From contig NZ_RFLY01000002.1 of the NCBI RefSeq assembly GCF_003697345.1, forward strand, positions 162,881 through 226,880: a stretch of 64,000 nt of DNA, written 5' to 3'. This stretch comes from Solilutibacter pythonis. GTDB taxonomy: Bacteria; Pseudomonadota; Gammaproteobacteria; Xanthomonadales; Xanthomonadaceae. Position numbers and translations under genes: made by a program. The notes beneath the pieces were generated by a model, which worked only from the letters and a program-made list of their open reading frames with translations, was not told the origin of the DNA and searched no databases. This document shows positions 32,601-41,500 of the stretch, one piece after another. Every line of letters starts with the position of its first letter. The first letter of the stretch is position 1.

Positions 32601-34529
32601 TCGCGCGCGCCCGTGGTGGTGGAGCCGAGCATGCCGCGCGTGCTGGCGCCGGGCGATGCCAGCCGGGTGACGGTGGATGTCGGCAACTTCAGCGGCAAGC
32701 CCGGCGAGTTCAAGGTCGGCCTGTCGGCCAGTGGCCCGGTGCGGGTCGATGGAGTCGCGCGGACGCTGCGTCTGGACAACGGCGCCAAACGCACGCTGAG
32801 CTTCCCCGTCACCGCCACGCCCGGCTACGCGGTGGCGAAGGTGACGGTGAATGTCGAAGGCGGCGGTCATCGCGTGCGCCGCGAATACGACCTGCCAGTG
32901 CGCGCGGCTTGGCCGATGGTGCTGCGCACCCGCGAGAGCACCGTGCGGGCGGGCGAAGCGGCCCGTTTCGACCCGGCGTTGGCCGAGGGTCTGATGCCCG
33001 GTTCGGTCGATGCGCGGATGGTGGTCGGCGTGCTGCCGCCGATTCCATTCGCCGCCGCCCTACAGGGCGCACTGGATTACCCCTATGGCTGCGTCGAGCA
33101 GACCGCCAGCAAGGGCTACGCCGCGCTGGAACTGGATACCGCCACCTCCACCGCACTGGGCGTCAAACCGCTGGCCGCCTCCGAGCGCCAGCGCTACATG
33201 GAAGGCGCCTTTGGCCGGTTGGCCTCGATGCAGGCCCATTCCGGCGCGTTCAGCCTGTGGGGCGGCGGCGATGGCCGAACCGACGGCTTTCTCACCGCCT
33301 ACGTCGCCGAATTCCTGCTCGATGCGCGCGAAGGCGGCTTCGCCATCCCGGAATCGATGTTGCGGAAATCGCTGGAGCGGATGAACGAGGACCTGCTGGC
33401 TGGCGGCCGTGGCGGTTTCTACGACTATCCCGGCGACGAACGCGACCACCTGCGCTTCGCCTACCACGCCTATGCCGGTTACGTGCTGGCGCGGCAGAAC
33501 CGCGCGCCGCTCGGCGTCCTGCGCACGCTCTACGACAACCGCCGCGGCGACAGCCTGACCGGCTTGCCGCTGGTGCGGCTGGGCATTGCGCTCAGCCTCC
33601 AGGGCGACAAGGTGCGCGGGCGGAAGGCGATCGACGAAGGGCTGGCGAAGCCGTATCCCAAGGGCCGTTGGTTCGGCGATTACGCCAGCGCCATCCGCGA
33701 CCAGGCGATGATGCTGGCGCTGCTGCGCGAGCGTGGCATGGGCCGCCCCGGCGACGAAGCGCGCCATGCCGCCCTGGCCCGGCTGATCGAACAGCGCCGC
33801 GAGGAAAGCCGCTGGCTGTGGTTGTCGACTCAGGAACAAAACGCCATTGCCCGCCTGGGCAAGGCGCTGCTGGCGGGCGGCAAGGGCCGGCTCTCGGGCG
33901 CCTGGCGCTTCGATGGTGGTGGCGACCGGGTGGCCAATACGGCCTCGACCGCGCGCCGCTTCGGCGTGCCGGCCCTGCTTGCCGCCAGCTTCGACCCGGA
34001 AGGCGAGGGCGCGTTCCACGTCAGCCAGGAAGTGGCTGGCGTTCCGCTGGTCGCTCCCGCGCCCGACAACCCCGATCTCGATATCAGCCGCCGCTATTTC
34101 CGCACCGACGGCAAGCCGTGGAGCGGCGGTACGCTGAAGGAGGGCGATGCCTTGATCGCGACGGTCGAAATCAAGAGCAAAACCTATATGCCCAACGCGC
34201 TGTTGACCGACCTGCTGCCGGCCGGGCTGGAAGTGGAGAACCTCAACCTCGGCGATGCCCGTGCATGGGCCGATGTCGCCATCGATGGCGTTCAACTCAG
34301 CGATCGCGGTCGCGCCGCCGAGATCGCCCACGAAGAATTTCGCGACGACCGCTACGTGGCCGCGCTCAAACTCGATGCCGGTGGCACCGCGCGAGTGTTC
34401 TATCTGGTGCGCGCGGTCAGCCCCGGCAGCTACGTGGTGCCGCCGCCGCTGGTGGAGGACATGTACCGGCCGACCTTGCGCGGGATCGGCAAGTCCAGCC
34501 TCTCGAATTTGAAGGTGGTCGAGCCGTGA
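29607..34529 (+). CDS. Alpha-2-macroglobulin family lipoprotein (YfhM-like)
   Basis: A bacterial alpha-2-macroglobulin, thought to trap proteases that enter the periplasm. It has 1640 residues from ATG 29607. The signal ends in the lipobox LAGC (Cys about residue 24 from this start). A string of MG domains follows, then a thioester domain with the CVEQ motif at about 1162-1165 in YPYGCVEQTAS. The start is chosen because AGGGAG lies 8 bases before it; an ATG at 29568 lacks a site. The usual partner, penicillin-binding protein 1C, is absent from both sides. The immunity lipoprotein follows after 125 bases. Confidence 0.93.
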   Translation: MSPPRAWRTMFAALVLAVLALAGCNREGGQLPKMSGEPIKAASEAIKEFKLLRAYPETREGRAVLALEFSQPLAGTQDFNQLLRFKDTLKEEGGWVLADDGENRTLRYQFVEPDTEYTLLISGKLSAADGRVLGNDREEKVFSGDMKPSAGFASQGSVLPAKDSRGLPVVSMNVGEIDVEFFRIVEKRLPAFFAEYRKPGNRSLWNLAGEYSESGIGKFGESVYVNRFLLDAKRNARAVSYLPIQDIEELREPGLYFAVMRRAGSFGDEFPTTFFTISDIGLHARAYRDKMFVHTASLADGGALSGVELRLLDGKGNAVMEAESDRNGNALLPYTLDAAHVLVATKGGNVSLLPFNQPALDLSEFDVGGRPQGLFEVYPWSGRDLYRPGEAVQISALLRDADGKPLKAAGEGAQPLFVRFLQPDGKTFLDTRMTPGALGYYRLLREIPADAPTGEWRLEFRLDPQSKDAVQGMKLHVEEFLPERMKLDLDTARPELAFGEPVPLRVTGRYLYGAPAAGNRFGATAQWRVERHPLAKLPGWFFGDPTVKLPPADEEGIDAKLDDDGKLARDIVLPEGLAPVTPVSVQVLGSLYETGGRSVDRMVKRILWPASALVGVRPLFDPEEGSDANQEAGFEIARYDRAGTPKPQAGLQVKLVRELRDYHWSFDDEGGWSYRHTSRYETVAEKKVDAGGAPAKIGFPVEWGDYRLEVFDPSTRLTTRFPFTAGWSWGDDNRGLDARPDKVKLALDKTRYAAGDKLKVTVTPPQAGKGLLLVESDKLLHVQEIDAKPGSTFTLPVTADWERHDVYITALVFRGGSAKRQVTPARAVGEVHVPMGRDARKVAVGLAVPAMARPEATINVTVAAPQLAGQEAYAVLSVVDVGITNITEYPAPDPWGWFFGKRRFGIDSWDVYGRVIESFEGGMAKLRYGGDAEAAKPARALRPTAKLRMADLHAGPLRLDAKGIARIPLKLPDFNGTLRVSAVVYAADRYGAQSREMVSRAPVVVEPSMPRVLAPGDASRVTVDVGNFSGKPGEFKVGLSASGPVRVDGVARTLRLDNGAKRTLSFPVTATPGYAVAKVTVNVEGGGHRVRREYDLPVRAAWPMVLRTRESTVRAGEAARFDPALAEGLMPGSVDARMVVGVLPPIPFAAALQGALDYPYGCVEQTASKGYAALELDTATSTALGVKPLAASERQRYMEGAFGRLASMQAHSGAFSLWGGGDGRTDGFLTAYVAEFLLDAREGGFAIPESMLRKSLERMNEDLLAGGRGGFYDYPGDERDHLRFAYHAYAGYVLARQNRAPLGVLRTLYDNRRGDSLTGLPLVRLGIALSLQGDKVRGRKAIDEGLAKPYPKGRWFGDYASAIRDQAMMLALLRERGMGRPGDEARHAALARLIEQRREESRWLWLSTQEQNAIARLGKALLAGGKGRLSGAWRFDGGGDRVANTASTARRFGVPALLAASFDPEGEGAFHVSQEVAGVPLVAPAPDNPDLDISRRYFRTDGKPWSGGTLKEGDALIATVEIKSKTYMPNALLTDLLPAGLEVENLNLGDARAWADVAIDGVQLSDRGRAAEIAHEEFRDDRYVAALKLDAGGTARVFYLVRAVSPGSYVVPPPLVEDMYRPTLRGIGKSSLSNLKVVEP

Positions 34530-34654
34530 TCTCGCCGGGCGCGATGCGAATGGACCCGCGTGAAATACGCGGCCTGATCCATCAACCGCCATTCCCGACC
34601 AAATCGGCTGTTGGCATGACGAGAAGCCCGATATCGCCAGGCGGTGCCCAGGTC

Positions 34655-35539
34655 ATGCGCCGTTTGCTCTCCCTGGCGCTGGCCTTGGCCGGCCTGCTTG
34701 GTGCCGCCTGCGCCGCCGAACCCGCCCCGCCGGCCGACAAGAAAATCGAGAGGAAGATCGACATGTCCACGCTGAAGGAACCCTTGGTCATCGGCCCCAC
34801 GGTGGGTGACTACACCTATACCAACGCGCCAAAACTGGCCCGGCTCGGGCCGCATCGTTTCATGATCCCGGCCAATTACTTCACCGACCAGATCGGCCCG
34901 GATTTCCAGGGCAGCGTGAGCATGGAACTCGTCTGGCCGAAACTGGAGCCACTCCCCCCCGGCCGGCGGCGCGAGATGAGTATGAACGAGTTCAGGCGTC
35001 AGATTCGCGCGGGTTTCACCTATATCGACAGGCGGCCGTTGCAGGAGGCGATGGACAGCGACGGCAGAAGTTTCTCGGATGACCCGATCCTGCGGCAGGA
35101 TCCGACCGACAATATTTCCCATCGCACCCGTGGCGAGGACGTGCTGGGCCTGGAGCGCTGGTACGTGAGCGAAGCGGACAAGGCGCGCTATCTCAAGCTG
35201 ATCGAAGGGCAGCGCGATCGCTATGCCTGGCCAGTGAATCCCTGGGATATCGAAGACTGGTTCGTGCGCCGGGACGCGCAAGGGCATAACCTGACCTTCA
35301 TCCGCTGTGATCCGCCCAGTAAGCCGGATGGCTTGATCATCCAGGGCGATGATGTTGTGAAAGATGAGAATCCACGCGTCGCCCAGTGCTCGCACAGCTT
35401 CGCCATACCGGAGTATGGTTTGTCCGTGGAAGTGGACTATCCACGGGTACTGATGCGTGACTGGGCACGGATCGAAGCACGCTACCGCGAACTGATGGCA
35501 AAGTTCCACATCGGCATTGATACGAAAGGGGAGCAATGA
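34655..35539 (+). CDS. Predicted immunity lipoprotein (X-Tfi-like), copy 1
   Basis: A 294-residue protein with an N-terminal signal ending LLGAAC (a poor lipobox, but Cys19 follows a hydrophobic run) and then AAEPAPP, so it is probably a periplasmic lipoprotein. The body contains two motifs also found in the second copy: GPHRFMIPANYFTDQ and the C-terminal CSHSFAIPEYGLSV with DYPRVLMRDWARIEAR. Its stop overlaps the downstream effector-like gene by 4 bases (ATGA). A lipoprotein translationally coupled to a toxin-like gene is the pattern of Xanthomonadales T4SS immunity proteins. The immunity role is inference; no biochemical family was recognised. Confidence 0.7.
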   Translation: MRRLLSLALALAGLLGAACAAEPAPPADKKIERKIDMSTLKEPLVIGPTVGDYTYTNAPKLARLGPHRFMIPANYFTDQIGPDFQGSVSMELVWPKLEPLPPGRRREMSMNEFRRQIRAGFTYIDRRPLQEAMDSDGRSFSDDPILRQDPTDNISHRTRGEDVLGLERWYVSEADKARYLKLIEGQRDRYAWPVNPWDIEDWFVRRDAQGHNLTFIRCDPPSKPDGLIIQGDDVVKDENPRVAQCSHSFAIPEYGLSVEVDYPRVLMRDWARIEARYRELMAKFHIGIDTKGEQ

Positions 35540-37206
35540 TGAGTGGCCTGACCCGGCAAGACCTGAACATCCTCAAGCATTACGCCAAGGAGGGAAACCG
35601 CGAGCTTTACTGGAACTATCTCGCGCACCTGCCTGGCAACGACGGCTACGGCCTGCTGGCCTTGGGCGTGGTGCGCAACGACAACATGCCCGGTAAGGTC
35701 GCCAACGCTTATGCCCAGCAACACGGTGGCCGCACACTGACCGAACGCGAATGGGAGCACTTCGGTCAGCAACTGATCCAGGAGGATTACAAACGCCGTC
35801 AAATACAGTTCGAAAAGAACGACAATCCGCAAAGCGCACTCAACCTGCCAGTCTGGGACGTGCAGGAAGCCCACGACAAGACTTTCAGCGATCATGAGCT
35901 CGACCCCAACGCCTGGACCCCACGCCAACTACTCGAAGCCGCCCGCCGCCAGGACGGTGAGCGAGCCGCCGAGCGCATCTGGTCGAACATGCTGGACAAC
36001 TCGGCATTGGGCCTGCACCGGGCCAATAGCACGCTGAGTGACATCCAGCGTTACCTGCCGGGCGCGCCTGGCAATGCTTATTTCATGGGCCTCGGCTACG
36101 CCAGCGCGGTGGCGGCGGTATCGCTGGATAGGAAAAATCCCGACCACATCGGCAACAAGGCCGACAGCGCTCTGCACGTCAACGGCCTGGACATCTGGCT
36201 GAGGATCAGAACGATTCCCCGGCTCAGCGCCTTCCCGATACTCGACCGGGAGGACATCCAAAAGCTGGACGACGCCCGCCAACTCCGCCTCGAACGCCAG
36301 CAGAAGTCGAATCAGTTCCACGCCGACGACCCGCACCGCCAGTTGCTGCCCAGCCCCAAGACCCTGGCGCAGGGCGAGCCGCAGCCGGACGCCCAGCCGC
36401 CGGATGCTCGGCAAGCTATCCAGCAAGCCGAATCCGCCCCCGCCCATCCGCCGCTGCCGCCCGGCTTCGCCCCGGCGCTGAAGCATGGCTCGGACATCCG
36501 CCAACCCGACCACCCCGGCCACGACGCCTACATCCACACCCTGAAAGCCGTGCGACGCATGGAGGCCGAACGAGGCATCGCCCCCGGCCCGCATACCGAA
36601 TGGCTGGCCGCCCGCCTCGCCGCGGAAGCCGCCGAGCGCAAGCAGGGCATCACCCGGGTGGAGATGGACAAGGACGGCTGGATTCACGCCATCGAGCGCC
36701 ACTACGCCGAGGACGAAGGCAGGCGCTTCGGCCTGCCCGCGGCCGAGGCCACATCGATCCCGGTGGAAACCTCGGGGGCGCGCTGGCTGGCGGCGAAGTC
36801 GGCGCACTACGTCTCGACGCAACCAGCAACTGAACGCAGCGAAGCCCATGAATACAGCCTGCGGATGCTGCCCCCCGACGATCGGGCGATGTTCAGCGCA
36901 CTGCGCGGCCAAACGCCCGCCCACGTTGGCGACGCAGTGGTCGCGCAGGCGTTGCTGGAAGCCAGGCGCAATGGCATCCACGAGACGGAACAAGTGGCCG
37001 GTGTGACGATGCTGGGCGACCAATTACACGTGATCGGCACGACGCCGGGCCAACGCATCTGGCTGAACGTGACCGCCGAAGCGCCGCCGCAAGAGAGCAT
37101 CCAACAGACGCTGCAAGCCAACCAGCAACGCGAGGAGCGACTGGCGGCGCAGAACCAGCAGCAGGCACAGCAACAGACGCAGGCCAGGGCGTTGTCGCTG
37201 GGTTAG
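35536..37206 (+). CDS. Predicted Xanthomonadales T4SS effector (X-Tfe-like), copy 1
   Basis: A 556-residue protein with no signal peptide. An N-terminal domain (about 1-240, beginning MMSGLTRQDLNILKHYA) is of unknown activity. A Pro/Gln-rich linker follows at about 260-320. Residues about 323-415 start with DHPGHDAYIHTLKAVRRM and contain GITRVEMDKDGW, resembling the XVIPCD domain that VirD4 recognises. The last 100 residues end in a Gln-rich tail (QREERLAAQNQQQAQQQTQ). Sample rows count 45-58 % GC, below the surroundings, suggesting transfer. The toxin activity is unknown, and no virB/virD4 genes are in the window. Confidence 0.72.
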   Translation: MMSGLTRQDLNILKHYAKEGNRELYWNYLAHLPGNDGYGLLALGVVRNDNMPGKVANAYAQQHGGRTLTEREWEHFGQQLIQEDYKRRQIQFEKNDNPQSALNLPVWDVQEAHDKTFSDHELDPNAWTPRQLLEAARRQDGERAAERIWSNMLDNSALGLHRANSTLSDIQRYLPGAPGNAYFMGLGYASAVAAVSLDRKNPDHIGNKADSALHVNGLDIWLRIRTIPRLSAFPILDREDIQKLDDARQLRLERQQKSNQFHADDPHRQLLPSPKTLAQGEPQPDAQPPDARQAIQQAESAPAHPPLPPGFAPALKHGSDIRQPDHPGHDAYIHTLKAVRRMEAERGIAPGPHTEWLAARLAAEAAERKQGITRVEMDKDGWIHAIERHYAEDEGRRFGLPAAEATSIPVETSGARWLAAKSAHYVSTQPATERSEAHEYSLRMLPPDDRAMFSALRGQTPAHVGDAVVAQALLEARRNGIHETEQVAGVTMLGDQLHVIGTTPGQRIWLNVTAEAPPQESIQQTLQANQQREERLAAQNQQQAQQQTQARALSLG

Positions 37207-37367
37207 ATCGTCCGGGGGGGCAGATTGGTGTCCGTCACCCCTGTCGTCGTCACGGCGTCGTTGATTCCACACGAAGCGCCAAGTCGCCTGTCGCTCCACC
37301 TTCGTGCATTCACACACTGGCTTCAGGATGCTTTTTGAAGCCTGCGACTGCGTGACGCGTCATGGAT

Positions 37368-39152
37368 TCATCTTCTGACCGGTTCGTTGGCGGTGCGCAG
37401 TACCGGGTAGCGGCGCAGGTCGCGGTCGTAGGCGGGATGACGGCGGTAGAAGAAGTCCAGCCGGGCCTCGGGCGAGCGGGCGAACTCCGGGTCGTCCTTG
37501 AGGCGCCGTTCGAACTCGGTTTTCAATGCCGGGTCGTTTGCCAGCATCTGGCGTGCTTCGGCCTCGGCAACGTAGTCCTCCATGTATTCCTTTTGTTCGA
37601 AGGCGTTGTTCATCGCGCCCCAGGCCACGAGTGCGTCTGGTGCCAGCGGTTCCAGCAATTGCATGACCAACCGCGCCTTCGGCTGGGTGATCGGCACGAA
37701 TAACGCGCCGGTGGAGAGGTCGCGGCGGTCGGCCCGCCATTCGCCCTTCAGGCCGATGCGCTGGTGGCCTTCGACCGAATTCGGCGCGAATTTCGCCTCG
37801 CGGGCGTGGAAGGTTTCGACGGCGATACCTGGCAAAGGGGTGTCGATGCGGCGGTATTCGATGCCGTGCACCTTCAATGTCGGTTCGACGTAGGAGGCCC
37901 AGGCCACCGGCACCAGATAGCCGGCGCGAGGGGCGGTTGTTTCGATGGCCGGCGTCACTTGATTGCGCAACGGCACTTTCCAGACTTCCGGCTTCGATTC
38001 GTCGTAACGGGTCATCAGCGCGCCGGAAATTTCCGAGGGCGTGCGGGTGTAGGCGTAACCGTGGAACTCGATGGTCTTCGGCGTGTCCAGGACGCTCCAT
38101 GCCAGCGGCACCGATTGTCCGGCCAGCGCCAGCGCTCTCGTGTCGGCGGCGCGTGCTTCGGCCTGCCAGTCGCGGCCATGGCGGGCGACCCGGGTCAGCA
38201 GGCTTTCCAGGGTGTCGCGGGTGGTGCGCACGCGTTCGGGGTAGGGGCGCCAGCTATGAGTTTCGACCAGGATGCCGATGCGGTTTCTCAGCATGTAATA
38301 GCCATGCGAGAAGCGTGCGCTCGGCACGCCTTCCGAAAAGCCCGAAGCGGGGTTGTCGTTCTCGATGAAACTCGGATAGAAATCCACGGGCCTGGCGCCG
38401 CGCAGGGCCAGATCGGCGATGAGGCCGTCGCGCAGGCGGCGGCCGACTTCCCGCAAGCCGGCGTCGCCGGCGTTGACCGGCTGGGCGGTGATCGAGATGT
38501 CGTGCTGGAACTGGGCGCCATCGGTGGCGTGCAGGTCGATTTCGACGAGCGGGTCCCAATCGTTGACCAAGGCCAGCAGTGCCCGCATCTCGGGCGTATC
38601 GGCCTTGACGTAATCGCGGTTGAGGTTGAAGCGTTGGGCGGTCACGCGGAAACCCATTTCCTCGGGGCCACGCTGGTTGGGGCGGTTCCAGGCGCGGAAA
38701 TTCTCGTGGCCGTCGATATTGAACACCGGTACGAACAGCATCACTTGCCGATCCAGCACGCCGTGCGCGCGCTTGTCCGCCAGCAGGTCGCGCAGCAGCC
38801 AGAAGCCGGCGTCCTTGCCGTCGATCTCGCCGGCGTGGATGCCGCCCTGCACCAGCACCACTGGCAGTTGCTTCGCCTTCGCGGCTTGGGGCGTCAGGGC
38901 GCCGCCGGTGGAGACCGCCAGCGCTTTCATCGGCCGGCCTTCGGGCGTCATGCCGAAATCGAAGCAGCGCGCCGATTCCGGATATGCCTTGGCGAAGGCG
39001 TCGCACAAGGCGATCACCTCGGCATAGCGTCCGGTGCGGATGAAACCGCTGTGTTCGGAAAGCGTGGTCAGGTCGGCGGCTGCAGCGTGCATCGGCGGCG
39101 TGGCGAGGGTGAGCGAGGCAAGGGCGAGACCGAGCGCGGCGTGGCGTGGCAT
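37368..39152 (-). CDS. Zinc carboxypeptidase of the M14 family, secreted
   Basis: A predicted periplasmic or secreted metallopeptidase of 594 residues with a signal peptide (about 1-25, ending AAAA). The zinc-binding residues are His106 and Glu109 (GGIHAGEIDG) and His208 (EIDLHATDG). The family releases C-terminal residues or processes murein-type peptides; the exact substrate is not clear. It is transcribed divergently from a POT peptide transporter 124 bases away, which suggests joint use of extracellular peptides. Confidence 0.9.
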   Translation of the reverse strand: MPRHAALGLALASLTLATPPMHAAAADLTTLSEHSGFIRTGRYAEVIALCDAFAKAYPESARCFDFGMTPEGRPMKALAVSTGGALTPQAAKAKQLPVVLVQGGIHAGEIDGKDAGFWLLRDLLADKRAHGVLDRQVMLFVPVFNIDGHENFRAWNRPNQRGPEEMGFRVTAQRFNLNRDYVKADTPEMRALLALVNDWDPLVEIDLHATDGAQFQHDISITAQPVNAGDAGLREVGRRLRDGLIADLALRGARPVDFYPSFIENDNPASGFSEGVPSARFSHGYYMLRNRIGILVETHSWRPYPERVRTTRDTLESLLTRVARHGRDWQAEARAADTRALALAGQSVPLAWSVLDTPKTIEFHGYAYTRTPSEISGALMTRYDESKPEVWKVPLRNQVTPAIETTAPRAGYLVPVAWASYVEPTLKVHGIEYRRIDTPLPGIAVETFHAREAKFAPNSVEGHQRIGLKGEWRADRRDLSTGALFVPITQPKARLVMQLLEPLAPDALVAWGAMNNAFEQKEYMEDYVAEAEARQMLANDPALKTEFERRLKDDPEFARSPEARLDFFYRRHPAYDRDLRRYPVLRTANEPVRR

Positions 39153-39276
39153 GGGCGCATCCGATGGATGTGGGGCGTCGATCTTAGCCGCATGTCGGAG
39201 GGCCGCCAGCGCCGAAGGTCATGCCGCGGGTGCTAGGCTTGGCCGCTTTCCCGATCGCGACTAACCCCCGCCACGC

Positions 39277-40839
39277 ATGAATACCGCTTCCTCTCCGGCC
39301 GATGCGCGCCTGCCGCGGCAGATTCCCTACATCATCGGCAACGAAGCCTGCGAGCGTTTCAGCTTCTACGGCATGCGCAACATCCTGGTGCCGTTCCTGA
39401 TCACCAGCCTGATGCTGGCTTACGCCCCCGAGGCGGAGCGCCAGGGCATCGCCAAGGATGTCTTCCACACTTTCGTCATCGGCGTGTACTTCTTCCCGCT
39501 GCTTGGCGGCTGGCTGTCCGACCGTTTCTTCGGCAAGTACAGGACGATCTTCTGGTTGTCGGTGGTCTACGTGCTGGGCCATGTCTGCCTGGCGGTGTTC
39601 GAGGACAACCGCACCGGCTTCTATGCCGGTCTGTTTCTGATCGCGTTGGGGTCGGGCGGCATCAAGCCGCTGGTGTCGGCCTTCGTCGGAGACCAGTTCA
39701 GCCAGGCCAACAAGCACAGGGCCAAGGTGGTCTACGACGCTTTCTATTGGACGATCAACTTCGGCAGCTTCTTCGCCAGTTTGTTGATGCCGGTGCTACT
39801 GAGGAATTACGGGCCTTCGGTGGCGTTTGGCGTGCCTGGGCTGCTGATGGCGATCGCGCTCGTGATCTTCTGGCTGGGCGGCCACAAGTACGTGATGATG
39901 CCGCCCAGTCCGCCCGATCCGCATGCCTTCCTGCGGGTGGCGCGTGATGCGGCGATGGCCGGCGGCGCGGGCAAGGCGGTGGCCGGTTTCGGTCTGTTGC
40001 TGGCGCTGCTCGCCCTGGCGATGTGGCCGCTGGGCAAGCTGGATTTCGTGCCGGCGTTCTGTCTGGCGCTGGTGCTGGCGATGGCGGGCGGCGGCATCGG
40101 CGCCGCGATGCAGCTCGACCTCGTTCGCGGCAGGCATCCCGATGCCGCCGTCGATGGCGTGCGCGCGGTGCTGCGCATCCTGATCGTGTTCGCGCTGGTG
40201 ACGCCGTTCTGGTCGCTGTTCGACCAGAAAGCCTCGACCTGGGTGTTGCAGGGCGAGGCGATGACCAAGCCCGACTGGTTCCAGTCGGCGCAGATGCAGG
40301 CGCTCAATCCGTTGCTGGTGATGTTGATCATCCCGTTCAACAACCTGGTGCTGTACCCGGCGCTGCGCGGGTTCGGTTTCGAGCCGACTCCGCTCAGGCG
40401 GATGGGAAGCGGGATCGTCTTCTCGGCCCTGGCCTGGGTCGTGGCCGGTCTGTTGCAGTTGCAGATCGATGGCGGCGCGCCGACTTCGATCGTCTGGCAG
40501 GTGCTGCCTTACGCGCTGTTGACCTTTGGCGAGGTGCTGGTCTCGGCCACCGGGCTGGAGTTCGCTTACAGCCAGGCGCCGCCGTCGATGAAGGGCAGCA
40601 TCATGAGTTTCTGGATGCTGTCGGTGACTATCGGCAATCTGTGGGTGCTGCTGACCAACGCGGCGTTGCGCAATCCGGTGGTGGAAGGCGGGATCGTCGC
40701 GACCGGCCTCGGCGAGACGGCCTTCCTGATGTTCTTCTTCGCCGGCTTCGCGCTGCTGGCGGCGCTGGTCTTCGGTCTGTACGCGCGGTGCTACCCGATG
40801 CAGGACTTCTACCGAGACGGGGATGGGGACGCCACATGA
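39277..40839 (+). CDS. Proton-dependent oligopeptide transporter (POT/PTR family)
   Basis: An inner-membrane importer of di- and tripeptides driven by protons, with 520 residues and about 12-14 hydrophobic segments. The POT signature NEACERFSFYGMR lies at about 22-34, and GSGGIKPLVSAFVGDQF in the family's second signature region near 127-143. The proton-coupling ExxER is kept. It overlaps the downstream rhomboid gene by 4 bases and faces the M14 carboxypeptidase. Confidence 0.93.
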   Translation: MNTASSPADARLPRQIPYIIGNEACERFSFYGMRNILVPFLITSLMLAYAPEAERQGIAKDVFHTFVIGVYFFPLLGGWLSDRFFGKYRTIFWLSVVYVLGHVCLAVFEDNRTGFYAGLFLIALGSGGIKPLVSAFVGDQFSQANKHRAKVVYDAFYWTINFGSFFASLLMPVLLRNYGPSVAFGVPGLLMAIALVIFWLGGHKYVMMPPSPPDPHAFLRVARDAAMAGGAGKAVAGFGLLLALLALAMWPLGKLDFVPAFCLALVLAMAGGGIGAAMQLDLVRGRHPDAAVDGVRAVLRILIVFALVTPFWSLFDQKASTWVLQGEAMTKPDWFQSAQMQALNPLLVMLIIPFNNLVLYPALRGFGFEPTPLRRMGSGIVFSALAWVVAGLLQLQIDGGAPTSIVWQVLPYALLTFGEVLVSATGLEFAYSQAPPSMKGSIMSFWMLSVTIGNLWVLLTNAALRNPVVEGGIVATGLGETAFLMFFFAGFALLAALVFGLYARCYPMQDFYRDGDGDAT

Positions 40840-41444
40840 TGACTATCGCCATCATCGTCGTGACCGTGCTGGTGTCGTGGCGGGCGTTCAGCGATGCCCG
40901 GTTGCTGGATCGGCTGATCCTCTGGCCGCCGGCGATCAGCCGGTACCGGCAATACGACCGGCTGTTGACCCACGGCTTCATCCATGCCGACTGGATGCAC
41001 CTGATCTTCAACATGGTCACGCTGTTTTTCTTCGGCCGGCAGATCGAAGAGGTGTTCGGTGGTGGCATGGCCGGCGCGCTGGGCTTTCTGTTCTTCTATC
41101 TTTCGGCCATCGTGATGGCGATCCTGCCCACTTGGCTCCGCCACCGTGACGACAGCCATTACCGCAGCCTCGGCGCTTCGGGCGGTACTTCCGCAGTGCT
41201 GTTCGCCTTCATCCTGTTTTCGCCGTGGTCGGAGTTGCTGATCTTTCCGATTCCGGTGCCGATCCCGGCGATCCTGTTCGCGGTGCTCTACACCGTTTAT
41301 TCGATCTGGATGGACCGGCGCGGCCGCGACAACATCAACCACAGCGCGCACTTGTTCGGCGCGGCGTATGGCATGTTGTTCATGCTCGTCACCTGGCGGG
41401 GCCTACCGGCACACTTCCTGCGCGAGCTGGGCATCGGCGGCTGA
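40836..41444 (+). CDS. Rhomboid-family intramembrane serine protease
   Basis: A 202-residue membrane protein with about six hydrophobic segments. The catalytic Ser115 lies in GASG and the catalytic His172 in AHLFGAAYG, the standard rhomboid dyad; THGFIHADWMHLIFNM near 45-60 is also typical. It cleaves membrane-spanning substrates that are not known here. The ATG overlaps the POT transporter stop (ATGA), so the two are co-translated; a functional link is not obvious. Confidence 0.92.
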   Translation: MMTIAIIVVTVLVSWRAFSDARLLDRLILWPPAISRYRQYDRLLTHGFIHADWMHLIFNMVTLFFFGRQIEEVFGGGMAGALGFLFFYLSAIVMAILPTWLRHRDDSHYRSLGASGGTSAVLFAFILFSPWSELLIFPIPVPIPAILFAVLYTVYSIWMDRRGRDNINHSAHLFGAAYGMLFMLVTWRGLPAHFLRELGIGG

Positions 41445-41500
41445 GGGCCGCCGCGTGCCGGGCTTGGTGGTTCTCAGCATCCTTCACGAGGAGATATGTT

